Assembly (NCBI RefSeq): GCF_026212465.1
Contig: NC_080051.1
Span: 1,575,001-1,639,000, forward strand
Direction of reading: 5' to 3'
Origin: Amaranthus tricolor
Taxonomy: Eukaryota; Streptophyta; Magnoliopsida; Caryophyllales; Amaranthaceae
DNA: 64,000 nucleotides
A program made the translations under genes and the position numbers. Below, piece after piece: positions 37,011-51,890 of this stretch. The notes below the pieces were generated by a model. That model did not search any database. It had not been told where the DNA came from and saw only the letters and a list, made by a program, of their open reading frames with translations. Position 1 is the stretch's first letter; every line of letters starts with the position of its first letter.

Positions 37011-38750
37011 TGATCAATGAAGAATGAACGATGAAGAATGAACAAGGATCAATGATCAATGAAGAATGAACGATGACGAATGAACAAGGATCAATGATCA
37101 ATGAAGAATGACCGATGAAGAAAGAACAAGGATCAATGATCAATGAAGAATGAACGATGAAGAATGAACAAGGATCAATGATCAATGAAGAATGAACGAT
37201 GAAGAATGAACAAGGATCAATGATCCATGAAGAATGAACGATGAAGAATGAACAAGGATCAATGATCAATGAAGAATGAACAAGGATCAATGATCAATAA
37301 AGAATGAACGATGAAGAATGAACAAGGATCAATGATCAATGACGAATGAACGATGAAGAATGAACAAAGATGAATGATCAATGAAGAATGAATGATGAAG
37401 AATGAACAAGGAAGAATGAACGATGAAGAATGAACAAGCATCAATGATCAATGAAGATAGAACGATGAAGAACGAAGAAGGATCAATGATCAATGACGAA
37501 TGAACGATGAAGAATGAACAAGGATCAATGATCAATGAAGAATGAACGATGAAGAATGAACAAGGATAAATGATCAATGATCAATGAAGAAAGAACGATG
37601 AAGAATGAACAAGGATTAATGGTCAATGACGAATGAACGATGAAGAATGAAAAAGGATCAATGATCAATGAAGAATGAACGATGAAGAATGAACAAGGAT
37701 CAATGATCAATGAAGAATGAACGATGAAGAATGAACAAGGATCAATGATCAATGAAGAATGACCGATGAAGAAAGAACAAGGATCAATGATCAATGAAGA
37801 ATGAACGATGAAGAATGAACAAGGATCAATGATCAATGAAGAATGAACGATGAAGAATGAACAAGGATCAATGATCCATGAAGAATGAACGATGAAGAAT
37901 GAACAAGGATCAATGGTCAATGACGAATGAACGATGAAGAATGAACAAGGATCAATGATCAATGACGAATGAACGATTAAGAATGAACAAGGATCAATGA
38001 TCAATGAAGAATGAACGATGAAGAATGAACAAGGATCAATGATCAATGAAGAATGAACAAGGATCAATGATCAATAAAGAATGAACGATGAAGAATGAAC
38101 AAGGATCAATGATCAATGACGAATGAACGATGAAGAATGAACAAAGATGAATGATCAATGAAGAATGAATGATGAAGAATGAACAAGGAAGAATGAACGA
38201 TGAAGAATGAACAAGCATCAATGATCAATGAAGATAGAACGATGAAGAACGAAGAAGGATCAATGATCAATGACGAATGAACGATGAAGAATGAACAAGG
38301 ATCAATGATCAATGAAGAATGAACGATGAAGAATGAACAAGGATAAATGATCAATGATCAATGAAGAAAGAACGATGAAGAATGAACAAGGATTAATGGT
38401 CAATGACGAATGAACGATGAAGAATGAACAAGGATCAATGATCAATGAAGAATGAACGATGAAGAATGAATTAGGATCAATGATCAATGAAGAATGAACG
38501 ATGAAGAATGAACAAGGATCAATGATCAATGAAGAATGACCGATGAAGAAAGAACAATGATCAATGATCAATGAAGAATGAACGATGAAGAATGAACAAG
38601 GATCAATGATCAATGAAGAATGAACGATGAAGAATGAACAAGGATCAATGATCCATGAAGAATGAACGATGAAGAATGAACAAGGATCAATGGTCAATGA
38701 CGAATGAACGATGAAGAATGAACAAGGATCAATGATCAAAGAAGAATGAA
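37011..38750. repeat. 9110-bp-lag duplication, copy 2
   Basis: Partner of 27901-29640. The 9110-bp lag spans one 3-bp-insertion monomer near 31090, giving 7 x 1301 + 3. Confidence 0.85.
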
Positions 38751-40486
38751 CAATGAAGAATGAACGAGGATCAATGATCAATGAAGAATGAAAGATGAAG
38801 AATGAACAAGGATCAATGGTCAATGACGAATGAACGATGAAGAATGAACAAGGATCAATGATCAATGAAGAATGAACGATTAAGAATGAACAAGGATCAA
38901 TGATCAATGAAGAATGAACGATGAAGAATGAACAAGGATCAATGATCAATGAAGAATGAACAAGGATCAATGATTAATAAAGAACGAACGATGAAGAATG
39001 AACAAGGATCAATGATCAATGACGAATGAACGATGAAGAATGAACAAAGATCAATGATCAATGAAGAATGAACGATGAAGAATTAACAAGGATCAATGAT
39101 TAATGAAAAATGAACGATGAAGAAAGAACAAGGATCAATGATCAATGAAGAATGAACGATGAAGAATGAACAAGGATCAATGATCAATGAAGAATGAACG
39201 ATGAAGAATGAACAAGGATCAATGGTCAATGACGAATGAACGATGAAGAATGAACAAAGATCAATGATCAAAGAAGAATGAACGATGAAAAATGAACAAG
39301 GATCAATGATCAATGAAGAATGAACGATAAAGAATGAACAAGGATTGATGGTCAATCACGAATGAACGATGAAGAATGAACAAGGATCAATGATCAATGA
39401 AGAATGAACGATGAAGAATGAACAAGGATCAATGATCAATGAAGAATGAACGATGAAGAATGAACAAGGATCAATGGTCAATGACGAATGAACGATGAAG
39501 AATGAACAAGGATCATTGATCAATGAAGAATGAACGATTAAGAATGAACAAGGATCAATGATCAATGAAGAATGAACGATGAAAAATGAACAAGGATCAA
39601 TAATCAATGAAGAATGAACAAGGATCAATGATCAATAAAGAATGAACGATGAAGAATGAACAAGGATCAATGATCATCAATGACGAATGAATGATGAAGA
39701 ATGAACAAAGATCAATGATCAATGAAGAATGAACGATGAAGAATGAATAAGGATCAATGATCAATGAAGAATGAACGATGAAGAATGAACAAGCATCAAT
39801 GATCAATGAAGATAGAACGATGAAGAATGAACAAGGATCAATGATGAATGACGAATGAACGATGAAGAAAGAACAAGGATCAATGATCAATGAAGAATGA
39901 ACGATGAAGAATGAACAAGGATTAATGGTCAATGACGAATGAACGATGAAGAATGAACAAGGATCAATGATCAATGACGAATGAACGATGAAGAATGAAC
40001 AAGGATCAATGATCAATGAAGAATGAACGATGAAGAATGAACAAGGATCAATGATCAATGAAGAATGAACAAGGATCAATGATCAATAAAGAATGAACGA
40101 TGAAGAATGAACAAGGATCAATGATCAATGACGAATGAACGATGAAGAATGAACAAAGATGAATGATCAATGAAGAATGAATGATGAAGAATGAACAAGG
40201 AAGAATGAACGATGAAGAATGAACAAGCATCAATGATCAATGAAGATAGAACGATGAAGAACGAAGAAGGATCAATGATCAATGACGAATGAACGATGAA
40301 GAATGAACAAGGATCAATGATCAATGAAGAATGAACGATGAAGAATGAACAAGGATAAATGATCAATGATCAATGAAGAAAGAACGATGAAGAATGAACA
40401 AGGATTAATGGTCAATGACGAATGAACGATGAAGAATGAACAAGGATCAATGATCAATGAAGAATGAACGATGAAGAATGAACAAG

Positions 40487-43400
40487 GATCAATGATCAAT
40501 GAAGAATGAACGATGAAGAATGAACAAGGATCAATGATCAATGAAGAATGACCGATGAAGAAAGAACAAGGATCAATGATCAATGAAGAATGAACGATGA
40601 AGAATGAACAAGGATCAATGATCAATGAAGAATGAACGATGAAGAATGAACAAGGATCAATGATCCATGAAGAATGAACGATGAAGAATGAACAAGGATC
40701 AATGGTCAATGACGAATGAACGATGAAGAATGAACAAGGATCAATGATCAAAGAAGAATGAACAATGAAGAATGTACAAGGATCAATGATCAATGAAGAA
40801 TGAAAGATGAAGAATGAACAAGGATCAATGGTCAATGACGAATGAACGATGAAGAATGAACAAGGATCTATGATCAATGAAGAATGAACGATTAAGAATG
40901 AACAAGGATCAATGATCAATGAAGAATGAACGATGAAGAATGAACAAGGATCAATGATCAATGAAGAATGAACGATGAAGAAAGAACAAGGATCAATGAT
41001 CAAAGAAGAATGAACGATGAAAAATGAACAAGGATCAATGATCAATGAAGAATGAACAAGGATCAATGATCAATGAAGAATGAACGATGAAGAATGAACA
41101 AGGATCAATGATCAATGAAGAATGAACGATGAAGAATGAACAAGGATCAATGATCAATGAAGAATGAACGATGAAGAATGAAAAAGGATCAATGTTCAAT
41201 GAAGAATGAACGATGAAGAATGAACATGGATCAATGATCAATGAAGAATGAACGATGAAGAATGAACAAGGATCAATGATCAATGACGAATGAACGATGA
41301 AGAATGAACAAGGATCAATGGTCAATGACGAATGAACGATGAAGAATGAACAAGGATCAATGAACATTGAAGAATGAAAGATGAAGAATGAACAAGGATC
41401 AATGGTCAATGACGAATGAACGATGAAAAATGAACAAGGATCAATGATCAATGAAGAATGAACGATGAAGAATGAACAAGGATCAATGATCAATGAAGAA
41501 TGAACAAGGATCAATGATCAATGAAGAATGAACGATGAAGAATGAACAAGGATCAATGATCAATGAAGAATGAACGATGAAGAATTAACAAGGATCAATG
41601 GTCAATGACGAATGAACGATGAAGAATGAACAAGGATCATTGATCAATGAAGAATGAACGATTAAGAATGAACGATGAAGAATGAACAAGGATCAATGAT
41701 CAATGAAGAATGAACAAGGATCAATGATCAATAAAGAATGAACGATGAAGAATGAACAAGGATCAATGATCATCAATGACGAATGAACGATGAAGAATGA
41801 ACAAAGATCAATGATCAATGAAGAATGAACGATGAAGAATGAACAAGGATCAATGATCAATGAAGAATGAACGATGAAGAATGAACAAGCATCAATGATC
41901 AATGAAGATAGAACGATGAAGAATGAACAAGGATCAAGGATCAATGACGAATGAACGATGAAGAATGAACAAGGATCAATGATCAATGAAGAATGAACGA
42001 TGAAGAATAAACAAGGATTAATGGTCAATGACGAATGAACGATGAAAAATGAACAAGCATCAATGATCGATGAAGAATGAACAAGGATCAATGATCAATG
42101 AAGAATGAACGATGAAGAATGAACAAGGATCATTGATCAATGAAGAATGACCGATGAAGAAAGAACAAGGATCAATGATCAATGAAGAATGAACGATGAA
42201 GAATGAACAAGGATCAATGATTAATGAAAAATGAACGATGAAGAATGAACAAGGAATAATGGTCAACGACGAATGAACGATGAAGAATGAACAAGGATCA
42301 ATGATCAATGAAGAATGAACGATGAAGAATGAACAAGGATCAATGATCAATGAAGAATGAATGATGAAGAATGAACAAGGATCAATGATCAATGAAGAAT
42401 GAATAAGGATCAATGATCAATAAAGAATGAACGATGAAGAATGAACAAGGATCAATGATCAATGACGAATGAACGATGAAGAATGAACAAGGATGAATGA
42501 TCAATGAAGAATGAACGATGAAGAATGAACAAGGATCAATGATCAATGAAGAATGAACGATGAAGAATGAACAAGCATCAATGATCAATGAAGATAGAAC
42601 GATGAAGAACGAAGAAGGATCAATGATCAATGACGAATGAACGATGAAGAATAAACAAGGATCAATGATCAATGAAGAATGAACGATGAAGAATGAACAA
42701 GGATCAATGATCAATGAAGAATGAACGATGAAGAATGAACAAGGATCAATGATCAATGAAGAATGAACGATGAAGAATGAAAAAGGATCAATGATCAATG
42801 AAGAATGAACGATGAAGAATGAACAAGGATCAATGATCAATGAAGAATGACCGATGAAGAAAGAACAAGGATCAATGATCAATGAAGAATGAACGATGAA
42901 GAATGAACAAGAATCAATGAACAATGAAGAATGAACGATGAAGAATGAACAAGGATCAATGATCAATGAAGAATGAACGATGAAGAATGAACAAGGATCA
43001 ATGGTCAATGACGAATGAACGATGAAGAATGAACAAGGATCAATGATCAAAGAAGAATGAACAATGAAGAATGTACAAGGAGTAATGGTCAATGAAGAAT
43101 GAAAGATGAAGAATGAACAAGGATCAATGGTCAATGACGAATGAACGATGAAGAATGAACAAGGATCAATGATCAATGAAGAATGAACGATTAAGAATGA
43201 ACAAGGATCAATGATCAATGAATAATGAACGATGAAGAATGAACAAGGATCAATGATCACTGAAGAATGAACAAGGATCAATGATTAATAAAGAATGAAC
43301 GATGAAGAATGAACAAGGATCAATGATCAATGACGAATGAACGATGAAGAATGAACAAAGATCAATGATCAATGAAGAATGAACGATGAAGAATTAACAA

Positions 43401-44487
43401 GGATCAATGATTAATGAAAAATGAACGATGAAGAATGAATAAGCATCAATGATCAATGAAGATAGAACGATGAAGAATGAACAAGGATCAATGATCAATG
43501 ACGAATGAACGATGAAGAATGAACAAGGATCAATGATCAATGAAGAATGAACGATGAAGAATGAACAAGGATTAATGGTCAATGACGAATGAACGATGAA
43601 GAATGAACAAGGATCAATGATCAATGACGAATGAACGATGAAGAATGAACAACGATCAATGATCAATGAAGAATGAACGATGAAGAATGAACAAGGATTA
43701 ATGGTCAATGACGAATGAACGATGAAGAATGAACAAGGATCAATGGTCAATGACGAATGAACGATGAAGAATGAACCAGGATCAATGATCAAAGAAGAAT
43801 GAACGATGAAGAATGAACGATGAAGAATGAACAAGGATTAATGGTCAATGACGAATGAACGATGAAAAATGAACAAGGATCAATGATCAATGAAGAATGA
43901 ACGATTAAGAATGAACAAGGATCAATGATCAATGAAGAATGAACGATGAAGAATGAACAAGGATCAATGGTCAATGACGAATGAACGATGAAGAATGAAC
44001 AAGGATCATTGATCAATGAAGAATGAACGATTAAGAATGAACAAGGATCAATGATCAATGAAGAATGAACGATGAAGAATGAACAAGGATCAATGATCAA
44101 TGAAGAATGAACGATGAAGAATGAACAAGGATCAATGATCAAAGAAGAATGAACGATGAAAAATGACCAAGGATCAATGATCAATGAAGAATGAACAAGG
44201 ATCAATGATCAATGAAGAATGAACGATGATGATTGAACAAGGATCAATGATCAATGACGAATGAACGATGAAGAATGAACCAGGATCAATGGTCAATGAC
44301 GAATGAACGATGAAGAATGAACAAGGATCAATGATCATTGAAGAATGAAAGATGAAGAATGAACAAGGATCAATGGTCAATGACGAATGAACGATGAAAA
44401 ATGAACAAGGATCAATGATCAATGAAGAATGAACGATGAAGAATGAACAAGAATCAATGATCAATGAAGAATGAACAAGGATCAATG
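40487..44487. repeat. 5200-bp-lag duplication, copy 1
   Basis: Near-identical to 45687-49687. Rare shared variants include GATCACTGAAG (near 43257/48457), GGAGTAATGG (43079/48279) and AACATTGAAG (near 41363/46563). Differences are isolated, for example GATGATGATTG at 44225 against GATGAAGAATG at 49425. Confidence 0.9.
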
Positions 44488-45686
44488 ATCAATGAAGAAT
44501 GAACGATGAAGAATGAACAAGGATCAATGATCAATGAAGAATGAACGATGAAGAATTAACAAGGATCAATGGTCAATGACGAATGAACGATGAAGAATGA
44601 ACAAGGATCATTGATCAATGAAGAATGAACGATTAAGAATGAACGATGAAGAATGAACAAGGATCAATGATCAATGAAGAATGAACAAGGATCAATGATC
44701 AATAAAGAATGAACGATGAAGAATGAACAAGGATCAATGATCATCAATGACGAATGAACGATGAAGAATGAACAAAGATCAATGATCAATGAAGAATGAA
44801 CGATGAAGACTGAACAAGGATCAATGATCAATGAAGAATGAACGATGAAGAATGAACAAGCATCAATGATCAATGAAGATAGAACGATGAAGAATGAACA
44901 AGGATCAAGGATCAATGACGAATAAACGATGAAGAATGAACAAGGATCAATGATCAATGAAGAATGAACGATGAAGAATAAACAAGGATTAATGGTCAAT
45001 GACGAATGAACGATGAAGAATGAACAAGCATCAATGATCAATGAAGAATGACCGATGAAGAAAGAACAAGGATCAATGATCAATGAAGAATGAAGGATGA
45101 AGAATGAACAAGGATCAATGATTAATGAAAAATGAACGATGAAGAATGAACAAGGAATAATGGTCAACGACGAATGAACGATGAAGAATGAACAAGGATC
45201 AATGATCAATGAAGAATGAACGATGAAGAATGAACAAGGATCAATGATCAATGAAGAATGAATGATGAAGAATGAACAAGGATCAATGATCAATGAAGAA
45301 TGAACAAGGATCAATGATCAAGAAAGAATGAACGATGAAGAATGAACAAGGATCAATGATCAATGACGAATGAACGATGAAGAATGAACAAGGATGAATG
45401 ATCAATGAAGAATGAACGATGAAGAATGAACAAGGATCAATGATCAATGAAGAATGAACGATGAAGAATGAACAAGCATCAATGATCAATGAAGATAGAA
45501 CGATGAAGAACGAAGAAGGATCAATGATCAATGACGAATGAACGATGAAGAATAAACAAGGATCAATGATCAATGAAGAATGAACGATGAAGAATGAACA
45601 AGGATCAATGATCAATGAAGAATGAACGATGAAGAATGAACAAGGATCAATGATCAATGAAGAATGAACGATGAAGAATGAAAAAG

Positions 45687-48600
45687 GATCAATGATCAAT
45701 GAAGAATGAACGATGAAGAATGAACAAGGATCAATGATCAATGAAGAATGACCGATGAAGAAAGAACAAGGATCAATGATCAATGAAGAATGAACGATGA
45801 AGAATGAACAAGGATCAATGATCAATGAAGAATGAACGATGAAGAATGAACAAGGATCAATGATCCATGAAGAATGAACGATGAAGAATGAACAAGGATC
45901 AATGGTCAATGACGAATGAACGATGAAGAATGAACAAGGATCAATGATCAAAGAAGAATGAACAATGAAGAATGTACAAGGATCAATGATCAATGAAGAA
46001 TGAAAGATGAAGAATGAACAAGGATCAATGGTCAATGACGAATGAACGATGAAGAATGAACAAGGATCTATGATCAATGAAGAATGAACGATTAAGAATG
46101 AACAAGGATCAATGATCAATGAAGAATGAACGATGAAGAATGAACAAGGATCAATGATCAATGAAGAATGAACGATGAAGAAAGAACAAGGATCAATGAT
46201 CAAAGAAGAATGAACGATGAAAAATGAACAAGGATCAATGATCAATGAAGAATGAACAAGGATCAATGATCAATGAAGAATGAACGATGAAGAATGAACA
46301 AGGATCAATGATCAATGAAGAATGAACGATGAAGAATGAACAAGGATCAATGATCAATGAAGAATGAACGATGAAGAATGAAAAAGGATCAATGTTCAAT
46401 GAAGAATGAACGATGAAGAATGAACATGGATCAATGATCAATGAAGAATGAACGATGAAGAATGAACAAGGATCAATGATCAATGACGAATGAACGATGA
46501 AGAATGAACAAGGATCAATGGTCAATGACGAATGAACGATGAAGAATGAACAAGGATCAATGAACATTGAAGAATGAAAGATGAAGAATGAACAAGGATC
46601 AATGGTCAATGACGAATGAACGATGAAAAATGAACAAGGATCAATGATCAATGAAGAATGAACGATGAAGAATGAACAAGGATCAATGATCAATGAAGAA
46701 TGAACAAGGATCAATGATCAATGAAGAATGAACGATGAAGAATGAACAAGGATCAATGATCAATGAAGAATGAACGATGAAGAATTAACAAGGATCAATG
46801 GTCAATGACGAATGAACGATGAAGAATGAACAAGGATCATTGATCAATGAAGAATGAACGATTAAGAATGAACGATGAAGAATGAACAAGGATCAATGAT
46901 CAATGAAGAATGAACAAGGATCAATGATCAATAAAGAATGAACGATGAAGAATGAACAAGGATCAATGATCATCAATGACGAATGAACGATGAAGAATGA
47001 ACAAAGATCAATGATCAATGAAGAATGAACGATGAAGAATGAACAAGGATCAATGATCAATGAAGAATGAACGATGAAGAATGAACAAGCATCAATGATC
47101 AATGAAGATAGAACGATGAAGAATGAACAAGGATCAAGGATCAATGACGAATGAACGATGAAGAATGAACAAGGATCAATGATCAATGAAGAATGAACGA
47201 TGAAGAATAAACAAGGATTAATGGTCAATGACGAATGAACGATGAAAAATGAACAAGCATCAATGATCGATGAAGAATGAACAAGGATCAATGATCAATG
47301 AAGAATGAACGATGAAGAATGAACAAGGATCATTGATCAATGAAGAATGACCGATGAAGAAAGAACAAGGATCAATGATCAATGAAGAATGAACGATGAA
47401 GAATGAACAAGGATCAATGATTAATGAAAAATGAACGATGAAGAATGAACAAGGAATAATGGTCAACGACGAATGAACGATGAAGAATGAACAAGGATCA
47501 ATGATCAATGAAGAATGAACGATGAAGAATGAACAAGGATCAATGATCAATGAAGAATGAATGATGAAGAATGAACAAGGATCAATGATCAATGAAGAAT
47601 GAATAAGGATCAATGATCAATAAAGAATGAACGATGAAGAATGAACAAGGATCAATGATCAATGACGAATGAACGATGAAGAATGAACAAGGATGAATGA
47701 TCAATGAAGAATGAACGATGAAGAATGAACAAGGATCAATGATCAATGAAGAATGAACGATGAAGAATGAACAAGCATCAATGATCAATGAAGATAGAAC
47801 GATGAAGAACGAAGAAGGATCAATGATCAATGACGAATGAACGATGAAGAATAAACAAGGATCAATGATCAATGAAGAATGAACGATGAAGAATGAACAA
47901 GGATCAATGATCAATGAAGAATGAACGATGAAGAATGAACAAGGATCAATGATCAATGAAGAATGAACGATGAAGAATGAAAAAGGATCAATGATCAATG
48001 AAGAATGAACGATGAAGAATGAACAAGGATCAATGATCAATGAAGAATGACCGATGAAGAAAGAACAAGGATCAATGATCAATGAAGAATGAACGATGAA
48101 GAATGAACAAGAATCAATGAACAATGAAGAATGAACGATGAAGAATGAACAAGGATCAATGATCAATGAAGAATGAACGATGAAGAATGAACAAGGATCA
48201 ATGGTCAATGACGAATGAACGATGAAGAATGAACAAGGATCAATGATCAAAGAAGAATGAACAATGAAGAATGTACAAGGAGTAATGGTCAATGAAGAAT
48301 GAAAGATGAAGAATGAACAAGGATCAATGGTCAATGACGAATGAACGATGAAGAATGAACAAGGATCAATGATCAATGAAGAATGAACGATTAAGAATGA
48401 ACAAGGATCAATGATCAATGAATAATGAACGATGAAGAATGAACAAGGATCAATGATCACTGAAGAATGAACAAGGATCAATGATTAATAAAGAATGAAC
48501 GATGAAGAATGAACAAGGATCAATGATCAATGACGAATGAACGATGAAGAATGAACAAAGATCAATGATCAATGAAGAATGAACGATGAAGAATTAACAA

Positions 48601-49687
48601 GGATCAATGATTAATGAAAAATGAACGATGAAGAATGAATAAGCACCAATGATCAATGAAGATAGAACGATGAAGAATGAACAAGGATCAATGATCAATG
48701 ACGAATGAACGATGAAGAATGAACAAGGATCAATGATCAATGAAGAATGAACGATGAAGAATGAACAAGGATTAATGGTCAATGACGAATGAACGATGAA
48801 GAATGAACAAGGATCAATGATCAATGACGAATGAACGATGAAGAATGAACAACGATCAATGATCAATGAAGAATGAACGATGAAGAATGAACAAGGATTA
48901 ATGGTCAATGACGAATGAACGATGAAGAATGAACAAGGATCAATGGTCAATGACGAATGAACGATGAAGAATGAACCAGGATCAATGATCAAAGAAGAAT
49001 GAACGATGAAGAATGAACGATGAAGAATGAACAAGGATTAATGGTCAATGACGAATGAACGATGAAAAATGAACAAGGATCAATGATCAATGAAGAATGA
49101 ACGATTAAGAATGAACAAGGATCAATGATCAATGAAGAATGAACGATGAAGAATGAACAAGGATCAATGGTCAATGACGAATGAACGATGAAGAATGAAC
49201 AAGGATCATTGATCAATGAAGAATGAACGATTAAGAATGAACAAGGATCAATGATCAATGAAGAATGAACGATGAAGAATGAACAAGGATCAATGATCAA
49301 TGAAGAATGAACGATGAAGAATGAACAAGGATCAATGATCAAAGAAGAATGAACGATGAAAAATGACCAAGGATCAATGATCAATGAAGAATGAACAAGG
49401 ATCAATGATCAATGAAGAATGAACGATGAAGAATGAACAAGGATCAATGATCAATGACGAATGAACGATGAAGAATGAACCAGGATCAATGGTCAATGAC
49501 GAATGAACGATGAAGAATGAACAAGGATCAATGATCATTGAAGAATGAAAGATGAAGAATGAACAAGGATCAATGGTCAATGACGAATGAACGATGAAAA
49601 ATGAACAAGGATCAATGATCAATGAAGAATGAACGATGAAGAATGAACAAGAATCAATGATCAATGAAGAATGAACAAGGATCAATG
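45687..49687. repeat. 5200-bp-lag duplication, copy 2
   Basis: Partner of 40487-44487. The lag equals 7 x 742 + 6, matching two 3-bp-insertion monomers (near 41772 and 44741) within one period. Confidence 0.9.
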
Positions 49688-51890
49688 GTCAATGACGAAT
49701 GAACGATGAAGAATGAACAAGGATCAATGATCAAAGAAGAATGAACAATGAAGAATGTACAAGGAGTAATGGTCAATGAAGAATGAAAGATGAAGAATGA
49801 ACAAGGATAAATGGTCAATGACGAATGAACGATGAAGAATGAACAAGGATCAAAGATCAATGAAGAATGAACGATTAAGAATGAACAAGGATCAATGATC
49901 AATGAATAATGAACGATGAAGAATGAACAAGGATCAATGATCACTGAAGAATGAACAAGGATCAATGATTAATAAAGAATGAACGATGAAGAATGAACAA
50001 GGATCAATGATCAATGACGAATGAACGATGAAGAATGAACAAAGATCAATGATCAATGAAGAATGAACGATGAAGAATTAACAAGGATCAATGATTAATG
50101 AAAAATGAACGATGAAGAATGAACAAGCATCAATGATCAATGAAGATAGAACGATGAAGAATGAACAAGGATCAATGATCAATGACGAATGAACGATGAA
50201 GAATGAACAAGGATCAATGATCAATGAAGAATGAACGATGAAGAATGAACAAGGATTAATGGTCAATGACGAATGAACGATGAAGAATGAACAAGGATCA
50301 ATGATCAATGACGAATGAACGATGAAGAATGAACAAGGATCAATGATCAATGAAGAATGAACGATGAAGAATGAACAAGGATTAATGGTCAATGACGAAT
50401 GAACGATGAAGAATGAACAAGGATCAATGGTCAATGACGAATGAACGATGAAGAATGAACCAGGATCAATGATCAAAGAAGAATGAACGATGAAGAATGA
50501 ACGATGAAGAATGAACAAGGATTAATGGTCAATGACGAATGAACGATGAAAAATGAACAAGGATCAATGATCAATGAAGAATGAACAATAAAGAATGAAC
50601 AAGGATCAATGATCAATGAAGAATGTACGATGAAGAATGAACAAGGATCAATGGTCAATGACGAATGAACGATGAAGAATGAACAAGGATCATTGATCAA
50701 TGAAGAATGAACGATTAAGAATGAACAAGGATCAATGATCAATGAAGAATGAACGATGAAGAATGAACAAGGATCAATGATCAATGAAGAATGAACGATG
50801 AAGAATGAACAAGGATCAATGATCAAAGAAGAATGAACGATGAAAAATGACCAAGGATCAATGATCAATGAAGAATGAACAAGGATCAATGATCAATGAA
50901 GAATGAACGATGAAGAATGAACAAGGATCAATGATCAATGACGAATGAACGATGAAGAATGAACCAGGATCAATGGTCAATGACGAATGAACGATGAAGA
51001 ATGAACAAGGATCAATGATCATTGAAGAATGAAAGATGAAGAATGAACAAGGATCAATGGTCAATGACGAATGAACGATGAAAAATGAACAAGGATCAAT
51101 GATCCATGAAGAATGAACGATGAAGAATGAACAAGGATCAATGATCAATGAAGAATGAACAAGGATCAATGATCAATGAAGAATGAACGATGAAGAATGA
51201 ACAAGGATCAATGATCAATGAAGAATGAACGATGAAGAATGAACAAGGATCAATGGTCAATGACGAATGAACGATGAAGAATGAACAAGGATCATTGATC
51301 AATGACGAATGAACGATGAAGAATGAACAAGGATCAATGATCAATGAAGAATGAACAAGGATCAATGATCAATAAAGAATGAACGATGAAGAATGAACAA
51401 GGATCAATGATCATCAATGACGAATGAACGATGAAGAATGAACAAAGATCAATGATCAATGAAGAATGAACGATGAAGAATGAACAAGGATCAATGATCA
51501 ATTAAGAATGAACGATGAAGAATGAACAAGCATCAATGATCAATGAAGATAGAACGATGAAGAATGAACAAGGATCAATGATCAATGACGAATGAACGAT
51601 GAAGAAAGAACAAGGATCAATGATCAATGAAGTATGAACGATGAAGAATGAACAAGGATTAATGGTCAATGACGAATGAACGATGAAGAATGAACAAGGA
51701 TCAATGATCAATGAAGAATGAACGATGAAGAATGAACAAGGATCATTGATCAATGAAGAATGACCGATGAAGAAAGAACAAGGATCAATGATCAATGAAG
51801 AATGAACGATGAAGAATGAACAAGGATCAATGATCAATGACGAATGAACGATGAAGAAAGAACAAGGATCAATGATCAATGAAGAATGAA
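49661..51890. repeat. 3940-bp-lag duplication, copy 1
   Basis: Matches 53601-55830, including GGAGTAATGG (49764/53704), GATCACTGAAG and the GAACCAGG cassette. The lag is 7 x 562 + 6, again with two 3-bp insertions in the period. Confidence 0.88.

Larger units (their letters stand above)
21330..41034 (+). repeat. A/B higher-order repeat array of the 42-bp satellite
   Basis: 19.7 kb in which two higher-order blocks alternate. A blocks carry a 14-bp deletion (GAACAAGGAAGAATG) and a 7-bp insertion (GGATAAATGATC). The same A-block point begins at 21368, 22271, 22810, 23996, 24605, 28219, 28996, 29899, 31533, 32436, 33045, 33948, 34557, 35208, 36069, 36678, 37329, 38106 and 40118. B blocks interrupt at about 23444-23999, 25239-27900, 30498-31494 and 39083-40079. 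A-block spacings are 539, 609, 651, 777, 861 or 903 bp, all multiples of 7. A 903-bp unit is 22 monomers less 21 bp (two 14-bp deletions and one 7-bp insertion). No gene is seen. Confidence 0.92.

Noticed and set aside
21330..41034. CRISPR array
   Set aside because: Repeats are contiguous 42-mers without unique spacers, in a eukaryotic context with no cas genes.
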